Shown here in pieces: positions 33,500-44,300 of a stretch of DNA of 64,000 bases. Source of the stretch: Ditylenchus dipsaci (Eukaryota; Nematoda; Chromadorea; Rhabditida; Anguinidae); the NCBI GenBank assembly GCA_004194705.1, contig SADC01000855.1:62001-126000 (forward strand), in the 5' to 3' direction. Position 1 is the stretch's first letter. Every line of letters starts with the position of its first letter. The notes under the pieces are model-generated. The model made no database searches, had not been told where the DNA came from, and worked only from the letters and a program-made list of their open reading frames with translations. A program made the translations under genes and the position numbers.

Positions 33500-34080
33500 G
33501 AACTATAGTTTTCGGATAGAATCTTTAATTTTTTGTTCTGTTCATTTTCTGTGTTAATCCTTAACGTAACTTTTTAAATGAAACGCAAAAAAAAATATTT
33601 CAAAAAATAATTTCCTACAAAGGGTTATTTTGACTTCAAATTACGACACTGCTAGCCCCTTTACCCCTCCCCCACTGGTTGAGGAGACTTTCTTTGCATC
33701 ACTTTCTATGATTTAACTAGCTAAAATGATCAACAAATGAGTGGAGAAAAAATATTACACGACTTAGCTAACAAAAAGCAAAGGAATAAACTGTCTTTAA
33801 TCAGACGGTCTGCACACTGAAGTGGGAATAGGTAGAGCTCTTGAAGAGGGTGAAGCGACCAAACAAGAAGAGGAACAAATGTGTCATTTTTAATTTGTTA
33901 GCAGATGATCCGCTCATGAGATTTTTGCTCATCCTGTGATCACACGATTAGATGCTTATTGGCTGTATTGGGAGGGAAGAAAATGAAAGGGCCCATTTCA
34001 TCTCAAAACGATAAAAAATGAATTTTGGACTATTTCGGTTGTCTTAATACGTTATTCAACTCGGGCCGTAGCAAAAAGAG
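33500..34080. other. Spacer without recognised genes
   Basis: No coding or terminal repeats recognised, except a reverse poly-C-family fragment (GGCTGTATTGGGAGGGAAG) at about 33960-34005. Confidence 0.35.
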
Positions 34081-34084
34081 CCTC

Positions 34085-34330
34085 TATATGCAGTTTATGA
34101 TCAAGAGTACTTCTCGCAATCATGTCTAAGGTGAGTGAGTGCGCGCATCTCTAACTCTCAAGCCCCTGCGCACCTTCGTGGCGCAGGGGGCGTGGAGTTA
34201 AGATGCGCACACCCACATACCTTAGACACAAATCACTCGAAAGTGACTCTGGATGCGTAAAACATGTATGCATACTTGAGTTTCTATATGTGGTAGGCCC
34301 CAGTATTCAAAACTATGTTCAACATCTTCT
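34085..34330. repeat. Hairpin-core repeat copy
   Basis: TCTAAGGTGAGTGAGTGCGC, CCTTCGTGGCGCAGGGGG, GAGTTAAGATGCGCACACCC, then CACTCGAAAGTGACTC and GTAGGCCCCAGTATTC, in the same order as other copies. Confidence 0.8.
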
Positions 34331-34376
34331 TGTTAATGGCCCTCTGTGATTATTGCCCTCTTTTATTGGCAATACT

Positions 34377-34812
34377 TTTTTTGTCACAGATTCACTTTTT
34401 TCTGTTCCAGATTTCCTCATTTCTGTCACAGATTTGAGTTTTCCTTTCCTATCAGCTCTCTCTATTAAAATTTCTAACCTATAATGATAGTTTTGACACT
34501 AATAGTAGCCCTGCGTTTCTAGCTTCTGGCGAGTATCATTTGCTGCAGCATCTTTGCAAAATGTAGCACAAAAAGGTAAAATCATTAGCCAAATTATTTT
34601 TCTGACTTCCTTCATACTTTCATCTATTTGTGTAATATTTTGCAAGGAAGATGCAAAATGATACCTCGCCAGAAACTAGAATCGCAGTGCTACCTGATAG
34701 TGTGATAACTTTGAAAAAAAATCGAAAAATTCGAAAGAGACAGGGAAACTAAAATCTATGACAGAAATGAGTAAATCTGTAACAAAAAAAGTGAATCTGT
34801 GACAAAAAAAAG
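34377..34812. repeat. Foldback element, ends TTTTTTGTCACAGATTCAC
   Basis: Left TTGTCACAGATTCACTTTTT and right AAAAAGTGAATCTGTGACAA. Inner pairs are CTAGCTTCTGGCGAGTATCATTTGC and GCAAAATGATACCTCGCCAG. Confidence 0.8.
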
Positions 34813-35030
34813 TTTTGCCCTCTTTTATTCCCTTCCGTCACAATACAGCCCTTATTGCTTTTAACAACGTTGTGGCGCGAATTAAAAAAGTTTTTTGCAT
34901 TTTTCTAAAGTTTTTTCACCTTTGGGGACGGAGGCCAGTCAATTTGTTTTTTGTTTTTTCAGAAACCAAAGCGTTTCCGTTCACGAGGATCAATAAGACA
35001 TGGGCCCCTTCCCCTTGAGGAAAAGTAAAA
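34813..35030 (+). repeat. Poly-C-family module, diverged
   Basis: TTTTATTCCCTTCCGTCACAATACAGCCC followed by diverged sequence ending GGGGGCATTCTATTTTATAG. A 67-residue open frame across it is not gene-like. (Motif quoted in part; compare 3185-3240.). Confidence 0.55.
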
Positions 35031-35477
35031 TTTTTCGCTGGCTGGGGGCATTCTATTTTATAGCCAAATGGTAGGATTTTTGGTTCATAATCGATTTTAG
35101 GGACTGAACTAACAGGTCAGGTGTGGCAAACAAATTTAAAAATGTACAGGGTGAACCAAAAAAAATCCCTGAACTTCGACGGTGCCGTAAGGCCAGTTTC
35201 AATTATGACTTTGTTGCTAATTATATGTCATTTTGTAGCCCCAACAATGCTCTAGCGAATGGTATATTAACATTAAAAACTGAAAAAATATTATCGACCA
35301 AAATCAGAACAAAAACCTTAACCTCGATTTCAAATTTTCAGTTTTTGTTCAAGTAGCATGTGGTGAAAACACTCATTGAGTTTCAAGTGCTATACCAACA
35401 TTCAAGCACCATGTTGTAGAGCAGCTCAAGAGCTACAAAACCATTTCACAGAAAAAATTTGAAAATGAAAATCTTAA

Positions 35478-37194
35478 CACGGAAGTCCCGCCGGTGAGAC
35501 AGGCAGCTTCTGGTGCAGAATTTCATGGGAATCCGAATCTGCAAACTGTTTTTCAAAAAAGCCTGTTTGGCACAAGATTTCAACCAATTTTTAATGTTGT
35601 CAAATGTGATTTGGGTATGTTCAGAAAATCATGTAGTACTCAAACATTTCATATACACATGCAAAACTTTCATGACTCGTTAGAAGGGCAGAAAACAAGC
35701 TTTCCAATGACATATCGTTCACTTGTTTTATGATAACTAAATGTGGAATTTTTTGCCTAAAGAAAAATTGTGTTATTTTTCAAAAAGTTTTCACTTAAAT
35801 GTGGAAAATTAGATGTGATAGAGCCGTTTGTTCAGCAAAACCCACATATCATTTGGAAGAGAAATTAAAATTGCAATTAAACTGCTTTACAATTGAACAA
35901 AATAATGTCTTAACGTGTAAGCGACAGTTAAAAAAAACTAATAACTATTCAAAAACGTGAACTTGTTCGTCACTAGACCAACCCGCAATTTGGACGGCGG
36001 ATTCGTGTCAGCATGGTCAATTTGCTTATAAAACTGCTCTTAAAGTTCAAAAGTCATCTTCGAATTTAATCTTCTTCAAGACAATAATTATTCAAATATT
36101 TAATTCCTCGCACGTTGAATAATTATTGTCTTGAGAGGAATTTGAATTTTGACGATGAATTCAAATTTTAAGAGCAGTTTTATAAGCGAATCGACCATGC
36201 TGAACACGAATCCGGCGTCCAATTGCGTGTTGCTCTATGACGAACAATTTCACGTTTTTGAATATTATTAGTTTTTTTAAACTGTCGCATAACACTCTAA
36301 AAGATAACATTTTTTGACTTTAAAATTTTTGGGAACGTTTAAATTTCTTTTAACCCTACTCGGACAATTTATTCGGTTACGAGACAAAACGGTTTGAACT
36401 AGATTAATTTCTAGAGTTCCTTTTGACGGTAATATCCTCTTTCAAACAGGTACTTTTGGCGCCAAAGGTACATGGGGATTTCGCAAATCCCCCTCACCTT
36501 ACAATGCCAAAAACACGATTTTGAAACTTAGGGGTGTCTAATTAATAGAGCATATACGGTATGTGGGTTTTGCTGAACAAACGGCTCTATCACATCTAAT
36601 TTTCCACATTTAAGTGAAAAAACTTTTTGAAAAAATAACACAATTTTTCTTTAGGCAAAAAATTCCACATTTACCGTATATTCTCGATTAGAAGGCCCTC
36701 TCTAATATAAGCCCCTCTCTAATAGAAGGCCCCCTTGAGGACCTATATATCAGCCTAGAAAAAGAAATTCGCAAATCTGTTTTTCACGTTTTCTTAGTTA
36801 GCACGAGCTTACCTGATTCCACTTTAAAATTTTGGTTGAGCACGCAAAAATCTCAAAATCGACCCAAATTTTTTCCGACTTTTTTAGGGTTGAAAAATAG
36901 AAGGCCGGGCCTTCTAATAGAGAATATACGGTAGTTATCATAAACAAGTGAACGATATGTCATTGGAAAGCTTGTTTTCTGCCCTTTCTAACGAGTCATG
37001 AAAGTTTTGCATGTGTATATGAAATGTTTGAGTACTACATGATTTCTGAACATACCCAAATCACATTTGACAACATTAAAAAATTGGTTGAAATCTTGTG
37101 CCAAACAGGCTTTTTTGAAAAACAGTTTGCAGATTCGGATTCCCCATGAAATTCTGCACCAGAAGCTGCCTGTCTCACCGCGGGACTTCCCGTG
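35478..37194. mobile_element. TTAA-flanked palindrome, ends CACGGAAGTCCCGCC
   Basis: TTAA at 35474-35477 and 37195-37198. Ends CACGGAAGTCCCGCCGGTGA and TCACCGCGGGACTTCCCGTG. GGTGCAGAATTTCATG and CGTGTCAGCATGGTCAATTT are shared with 46075-48167. The centre (35935-36300) holds a further inverted pair around CAAGACAATAATTATTCAA. Confidence 0.85.
36674..36931. mobile_element. TA-flanked MITE in the right arm of a palindrome
   Basis: TA at 36672-36673 and 36932-36933; ends CCGTATATTCTCGATTAGAA and TAATAGAGAATATACGG. The left arm at about 35725-35745 (ATAACTAAATGTGG) is the uninterrupted target. Confidence 0.9.
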
Positions 37195-37829
37195 TTAAAA
37201 AAATGGTCTTTCAAAAAAAATCAAGAATAGCCAGATACCACTTTTCTCAAATTTTTTCGAATTTCAGTCATTTTTTAACGTGGTTGCTTTTTTGAAAAGG
37301 TCATATCTCATCACTCAAATCTTCAATTTTTTTCTGTAAAGTGTGTTTTGTAGCTTTGAGCTGCGCTACGACGTGGTGCTGAGATTTTGTTACAGTGCTG
37401 AAAACTTGATCAAACTTTTGATCAGTAAAAGATTATATTAACGTTTTAAAACATCTTCACGAGTGTTAGGAGCCAAATTCTGACTTTTTTCAAAGAATCC
37501 ACATAAGTTTTATACATAAGTCGAAAGAAGACGAAATGGCTACAAAATCATGTGTTGAAATATTATTCAGAAAAAAATTCAACATCAAAAGTTACCCCGT
37601 TACCACCCAGTACATAGTTACTTGAACAAAACTGAAAATTTGAAATCGAGGTTAAGGTTTATGTTCTGATTTTTGTCGATAATATTTTTCTCAGTTTATC
37701 AATGTTAATAAATTATTCGTTAGAGCATTGTTGGGGCTACAGAATGACATATCATTTGCAACAAAATCATAATTGAAACTGGCCTCACGGCGCCGTCAAA
37801 GTTCGGGTTTTTTGTTCACTCTGTAAGGA

Positions 37830-38520
37830 AAAAAGTAAAAAAAAAATCTTGGAAGAGTGCCATCACATCTAGAGTCATGCCTCTCATGACTGTATGGTGC
37901 GTTAAATTTCGCGCGATTTTTTCAATTTTCTACTATTCAGACTTTTAACGTTTCTGGGCACTAGTGTAATATAATCCACCCCTCTCCAAGAACGCTAGTG
38001 TTATATAATTTCATGGCCATATCGGGCAGGAGTTCAAAGATGATTAAAATTTGTAAATATTGCACCACTTTTTACGCATTTTATCTTTTCACGACTCTAA
38101 ACAATAGTTATACCTTCACTATATAATGATTAGAATTTGATGTAGTTCTTTTACTACTACCACAAGTGTTGATTGCCTATAATAACACCGGTTTAGACAC
38201 TTGCTTTGTAACATGTAATTCCTTGTTAGTGATAAGCTAGTTGTCTCTAAATAAATGTGTGTTTTTACTTTTATCTGAGCTTGTGTTTTGTAGTTACACA
38301 TTTAACCATATTCCATTACAGTCGAGATTCCACTACAGTCGAGCCATGCCTCTTTAAAGGGGCATGGCTGTGCGTTACAGTATTAAAAAACCAGTAGTGT
38401 TTTCTGTTATAAATTTAAGCGTTCTACCTATTTGAAAAAATTCTATTTACAGGGTGCCGCAAATTTTCGCCGGCATTTGTTTTGCTCATAGTTTTATTTA
38501 ATTAAAAAAAAGGAGGGGGG
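37830..38520. other. Spacer with truncated MITE ends
   Basis: A lone TTAA-group end (TTAAAGGGGCATGGCTGTGCGT) is at 38354-38375. A lone mariner-like end (CAGGGTGCCGCAAATTTTCG) is at about 38452-38471. No partner ends or coding are seen. Confidence 0.45.
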
Positions 38521-39312
38521 GGGGTTACATTTTATAGTCCGAATGGTTCGAATACCACTAGGTGCATGCATACTTTTTTTGACTATATTTTGATCGCTTT
38601 TTTATTATTTTTTATTTATTACTTTTTAAAATTAGTTGAACTATAGTATTAATAGACTAAAATTAGCAGCTATGTGCTAGAGCGTGAAAAATACCGGGTT
38701 ATTTCTTTGTTTGGGGGTAAAGTTTACTTTTTTAAAACAAAGTTTTATCTTGATTGATTGTTTTAAAATTTTCATCTTTTTTTAGAAGTGATAACACCAT
38801 TATGTAGCGCTGCAATTCTGGTTTCTAATAAGGTATCAGTTATTGAATTATCTTCGTGAAATTTAGCCTAAAAAAATTGAAAGTATGAACTAAGTCAGAA
38901 AGATAATCGGTGAAAGTATGAACCGAGGCAGAAAGATAACTTGGTTCATGCTTTTACCTTTTTGTGCTACATTTCACGAAGGTAATTCAATAACTGATAC
39001 CTTATTAGAAACTAGGATTGCAATGCTACATAACGGTGTAATCACTTTTAAAAAAAGATGAAATTTTTAAAACAATCAGTCAAAATAAAACTTTGTCCCA
39101 AAAAAGTAAACTTTACCCCCAAAAAAAGAAATAACCCGTATTTTTTCACGCTCTAGCACATAGCTGCTAATTTTAGTCTATTAATACTATAGTTCAACTA
39201 ATTTGAAAAAAGTAAAAATAGAAAAAATAATAAAAAAACGATCAAAAATAGTCAAAAAAAGTATGCATGCACGTAGTGGTATTCGAACCATTCGGACTAT
39301 AAAATGTATGGT
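38520..39312. repeat. Foldback element of about 790 bp
   Basis: Arms start TTTTATAGTCCGAATGGTTC and end GAACCATTCGGACTATAAAA. Inner pair: GGTATCAGTTATTGAATTA / TAATTCAATAACTGATACC around 38830-39010. Confidence 0.82.
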
Positions 39313-39329
39313 GACCAGCAGGGTTGTAT

Positions 39330-39545
39330 ACTCGACAATTACCTCAGCCATCAGCCTCAGCCGGCTGAGGTCTGAAAATTTCTCTCAGCCTCAGCCGTCA
39401 GCCATGCCCAAAAATTTTCTCAGCCATCAGCCTCAGCCGGATGAGGTCTGAAAATTTTTATCAGCCTCAGCCGTCAGTCTCAGCCGGCTGATGGCTGAGT
39501 TAATCTCAGCCGGCTGAGTTTGAATTAAGCCGGTTGTACTGTAAA
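39330..39545. repeat. CAGCCGGCTGAGG tandem/inverted repeats
   Basis: Units CTCAGCCATCAGCCTCAGCC and CAGCCGGCTGAG run through about 200 bp, probably the subterminal part of a DNA element that I cannot delimit. Confidence 0.6.
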
Positions 39546-40074
39546 AATCATCAAGAATGAGAATTTTATGGTTTGGGTATAAGTAGTAATAAAACATACA
39601 AAGCTGGTTTTTGGGGCAGAATGACCTAGGTTTGGTGCAAAATGTCTCTTTTATGCGAACTTCAATTTTGTAAAATAAACTTTCAGTTGTTCAACTTTTT
39701 TTTAAATGATTTCACCATCAAGTAGCCGTGCGAATCTAATAACTGAAAAAGTATTAATCATTCTATAAAGTCACAAAACGTAAAATAGTAAAATAAAGAT
39801 ATGAACTGAATTACTTTTCTGACTCTCTTGACGCTTCGTCCTTACTGTTTTAAAATTTTTCGAGATAATGCGATAAATTACATCTTGTAAGAAACCAGAA
39901 TTGCAGAGCTACCTGATGGATTTATTGCTCTATATGCATTCGCATCTCTGGAAAAAAAAGATGCCTTGGTCGCCCCTGTTGATTTTTTTTTGAATTTTTT
40001 TTTTCTTCCAAAAGTCTCAAAAAGTGTTTATGTTCACTTTTTAGCATTTTCAGGCAAAAAAAATTAAACATCCA

Positions 40075-40975
40075 GAGACACTTTTGAGTGATTTGTGTCT
40101 AAGGTATGTGAGTGTGCGCATCTCAACTCCTAGCCCCCTGCGCCCCGAAGGGGCGCAGGGGGCTAGGAGTTGAGATGCGCGCACTCACTTACCTTAGACA
40201 TGATTCCGATTAGTACTCTTGATCATAAAATGCATATAGAGGCCATTTTTGCCTAGCTCGAGTGACCAAAACGAGGTAGAATACTCTTAAAAACGGCGAT
40301 TTTTTTACCCTGATGAAGATTGAAAACGTGATATTTCACTACGTTTTGGTCAATGGAGCTGTGCAAAAAGAGACTCTGTATGCATTTTATGATCAAGAGT
40401 ACTTCTCGGAATCATGTCTAAGGTAAGTGAGTGCGCGCATCTCTAACTCTCAAGCCCCCTGCGCCCGCTTCGGGGCGCAGGGGGCTTGGAGTTGAGATGC
40501 GCACACCCACATACCTTAGACACAAATCACTCAAAAGTGCCTCTGGAATCCAGAGGCACTTTTGCACTTTTGAATCCAGAGTCTGGATGCATGAAAAACA
40601 TGCATACCAGAGTTTATTTATGCGGTAGGCCCAAGTTAACAAAACAATGTTCGAATCCAACTTTTTGTCGCATTTTTTACTAATTTGTAAATCATGTTTA
40701 AACGACTCCTAAGTAACTTTTATGTGCTTAAAACGATAAGAAAGTCATTTTCTGACACTTTGGTCCCCCAGGGAATCCAGCCTGAAAGGGTACCTGGATA
40801 CCACAAAAAGATGGAATTTGAACATAGTTTTTGTTGACTGGGCCTACCGCATAAAGAAACTCTGGTATGCATACATTTTTATGCATCCAGAGTCACTTTC
40901 GAGTGATTTGCGTCTAAGGTATGTGGGTGTGCGCATCTCAACCCCAAACAACCAAGCCCCTGCGTCCCCGAAGGG
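40075..40975. repeat. Cluster of three hairpin-core repeats
   Basis: Reverse copy at about 40080-40265, forward at about 40375-40650, reverse at 40825-40975. The first has a near-perfect hairpin (GAGTTGAGATGCGCGCACTC versus GAGTGTGCGCATCTCAACTC). The middle copy has a local duplication of the CCAGAG-GCACTTTT box. The third is cut by the next element. Confidence 0.8.
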
Positions 40976-41160
40976 CCAGATGTCCTGCTTCAGCAGGAAT
41001 TTCCTGCTTTTGGTTTTGAAATCTGCTTTTTGACAGTGAAAAAGCAGGAATTTTATAGGAATTTTATGTTCATTCCTGCTTTTTGCAGATTTTTTGTTTC
41101 AAAATCCTGCTTTTCGACATCAAAATCCTGCTTTGAAGATTTTGCATCTGGCCACCCTGG
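40976..41160. mobile_element. Element with GGCCAGATG ends and CCTGCTTTT repeats
   Basis: Left GGCCAGATGTCCTGC, right TTTGCATCTGGCC, with AGCAGGAAT / ATTCCTGC units between. It interrupts a hairpin-core copy. Confidence 0.6.
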
Positions 41161-41392
41161 CCCTAAGTGACTTTTATACGCTAAAAAAATAAAATAGTAG
41201 TTTTTTTCAACACCTTTAAAATCAATAACAAAAATTTGCAGAAATTCGACTTACTTAAATTAAGGTTTAAATCATTTCGATCTTCTACCCGAAATACGGG
41301 TAACCGACCTAGAAATTTTGGGCGATTAATAATCATGTTCATTAATCTTAATAATTTTAAATTTCCATTCTCAAGAAGCTTTTTCAGGCGCC

Positions 41393-44300
41393 ATGCCTGT
41401 CCACACCACCGAAGAAAGCAATAAAATCGGCGTCTATGAGGCTATTGCATATTGCTTGGGTGATATTGTTGGATCCGGTAAGGTCTATCAGAGATTAAAA
41501 AAGCCTGTGACTATTGTAACTATAAAAATCTCAGGAATTTTTGTGTCTCCCACGGCCATTTTGAGGCACAGTGGATCAGTAGGTAAAAATAATAAAAGTA
41601 CTTCCTTCTTCAAAAAATTATTATTATTTTTTTAAATTTCCAGGCCTGTCCCTGTGCATTTGGATAGGTGGTGCATTGATCGCAGTGATTGGAGCTTTGG
41701 TTTATGTAGAGCTTGGAACTTGTATAAGAAAGTCCGGCTGTGACTTTGCTTATTTGACACATGCGAAATGGTGAACGTGCCCTTTTATAGCGTCTTTTGG
41801 TGGATTATGGTAATGGTGGACTGTAAATTCAACAATCCTCACTCGAAAATAGTCATAAATTTTTTCATAATTTTCTAAAATTATTCTTTTGGTGCCATTT
41901 TGTAGTAAATTCAGGCTACCAAAAAAGCTATTGGTCGAGTAGGTATGAATTGAAAATGTTGAAAAAAGTCAACAATCCTCACAATGCTCACTCGGCAGAA
42001 GTGAGGATTGTTGACTTTTTTTCGACATTTCTTAATTCATTAAAAGTTTATTTATTAATTCATCTGGCGGCCCTATATCTCAGCTACAAAATGGCACTGA
42101 AAGAATAATTTTTGGAAAATTTAAAAAAAGTTATGGCACTTTTTGAGTGAATATTGTTGAATTCACAGTCCACCATGTGAACAAGGCCTGAATCTTTTTT
42201 TCCTAAAAAGTTTTAAGGAAAGATATTCTCCTGGCCTTGTTCATGTCAAATTTTTTACTAAAAGTTTCGATTTAAAATTTCTTAATTTCACAAAAATTTA
42301 AAAAATATCCAGTGAAATAGTAATATTTGCAACTTTTCGGACTGGACTGACCAATAAAGTTTACATAAAAGTCCAAAAAACGACAAAAAAGTGCCGGATC
42401 CAGCTGGGTAACGATATTATTGATAGCTCGTATCTCTAAATAAGAACACTTTCTCAAGCTCGTTCCCTCTTAGAGTGCAACACTTTTATATCTCAGATTT
42501 AAGGGGCACATATAATGTCCATATCTGGTCCCGCATGGGCTTAAACAAATTTTAAAGGTGTTAGTTCGAACCCCTTTTGGTTACACACCTTATTTTTCAG
42601 TTATTAAAGGACCATGAAACTTGGTAAGCACAGCAATTTGCGGAATTCGAAGTCGCGCGCGACCACGTGCAAACAAAAAACAATTCGAAAACGACAAAAT
42701 TGAAAGGTCCCGCGCGAATTCAAAATTTCCAAATTTCTATGCTTATCAAGTTTCATGGTCCTTTAAGTTGAACCTGACGTGTTCTAAAGGTGAAATTTTT
42801 TAATAAATTGATTGAAATCATTTCTAAGCAACTGCCTTAATTTTTACAATTTGAGGCATACAATAAATTAGAACTTGTATTGTTTCTTTTATTCTGTCGA
42901 TTTATAAAAAATGATCATAGTGTGCCTGGGTGGGAGTGCAAAATGAGCGAGATATAGACAAAAGTAGAAAATTGGTGCAAAAGGACTTAGGTACCGTATC
43001 TCGGCGATAAAGCTATTAATCGGAGTCAATCAAAGCCGATTCGTACTCAGGAGACCATTCGTACTCAGGTGAGCTGGAGAGTCTGCGCTACAGTCCTAGT
43101 CTAACAGCAAAATTCCATTTTTTTCGCTGTTGCCACTGGTTTATATAAAATAGTCCATACCGTCTTTCCTGTAATTTAGCCCCCGGGCTAAATTTTTTGG
43201 ATGCCCAAAAATCTTGAAATTGTAAATCAAAAATGGCTTTAACTCTGAAGTTCTAGTCAAAAAAAGAGGGGGGGGGCTAAATTAGAGGAAATACGGTATT
43301 TACAGATTATGTCTTTTAAGGGGTGGCGGGTACCGTATTTCCTCTAATTAGTCGACACCCTCTAATAAACCCACACCCCTACTTTGAGGACCTTTATCTC
43401 AGCTCAGAGACATTTTTCTGCAAAGCTGTTTAATTCCTTTTCCAAACTCATGCGAGGTCTACCGATTCCGCTGTTTCGATTTTAGTTAAGCACCCAAAAA
43501 TCTCGAGATGGACATAAAATTTTTCAGATTTTGGGGGGTTGAAAAGTAAACCCACATGTAGGCTAATTAGATGAAATAGGTTAATGAAGAGTCAACTGTG
43601 GAAGTTCGACTTTATTTTTAACATCTTTTTCAGGCATCCCTTGGCCGTGGCATTCCTATGGGTCAGTGTCTCTCTTACTTATCCAACTATATTGGCCATA
43701 CAAACCCTAACTTTCGGGAGTATGTGGTCCAAGGACTTGGCAAAATGCTCTGTATAGAAGACTATTGGTTGGACACCCTCAAGCGATTAATTGGGTTTAT
43801 GGCACTTGGTCGGCATCCATTTCTCACAGCATTAGTCAAAATATCTTTTTGCTTTAGGCCTTCTTGTGTTCATCAACATGTTTTCACTCAGCAAGTTTGC
43901 TGGTCGATTCCAAGTGGTTGTGACCATTTCCAAGTTGTGTGTCATCTCAATTATTATTTGCACTGGAATTTACTACATTTTATTCAAAGGTTGAAATTAG
44001 AATTCTTATATAAAAATTAAAAAAAGCTTCAAAAATAACATGAACTGTTTTTGTACGGATCTTCACTGGCTGCGTGGGACCTATTTTACATCTCTATTTG
44101 TCTATTTCCAGGTCGGACAGAAGTCTTTGAGAACAGCTTTAAAAACAGTAGCACTGATGCAGGCAATATAGCGCTGGCTCTCTACGCAAGTCTATTTGCC
44201 TACAATGGCTGGGATATTCTTAATTTTGGAACAGAGGAAATCGAGAATCCCAGAAGGTACCAAATTCTTTTTTTAGTGTTACGCTTATTAGTTCCCCTTT

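Larger units (their letters stand above)
35147..37823. mobile_element. 2.7-kb TA-flanked palindrome with nested elements
   Basis: TA at 35145-35146 and 37824-37825. Ends CAGGGTGAACCAAAAAAAAT and GTTTTTTGTTCACTCTG, with inner GTGCCGTAAGGCCAGTTTCA / TGAAACTGGCCTCACGGCGC. It shares internal text (GTTGTAGAGCAGCTCAAGAGCTAC) with 31912-32699 and 45031-45821. Insertions: 35478-37194, which itself contains 36674-36931. Confidence 0.85.

Noticed and set aside
41761..41830. A frame break in SLC7 after THAKW
   Set aside because: The exon ends at AAATG|GTGAAC (41770) and the next begins G|CATCCC at 43634, restoring KWHPLAVAFLW without any base change.
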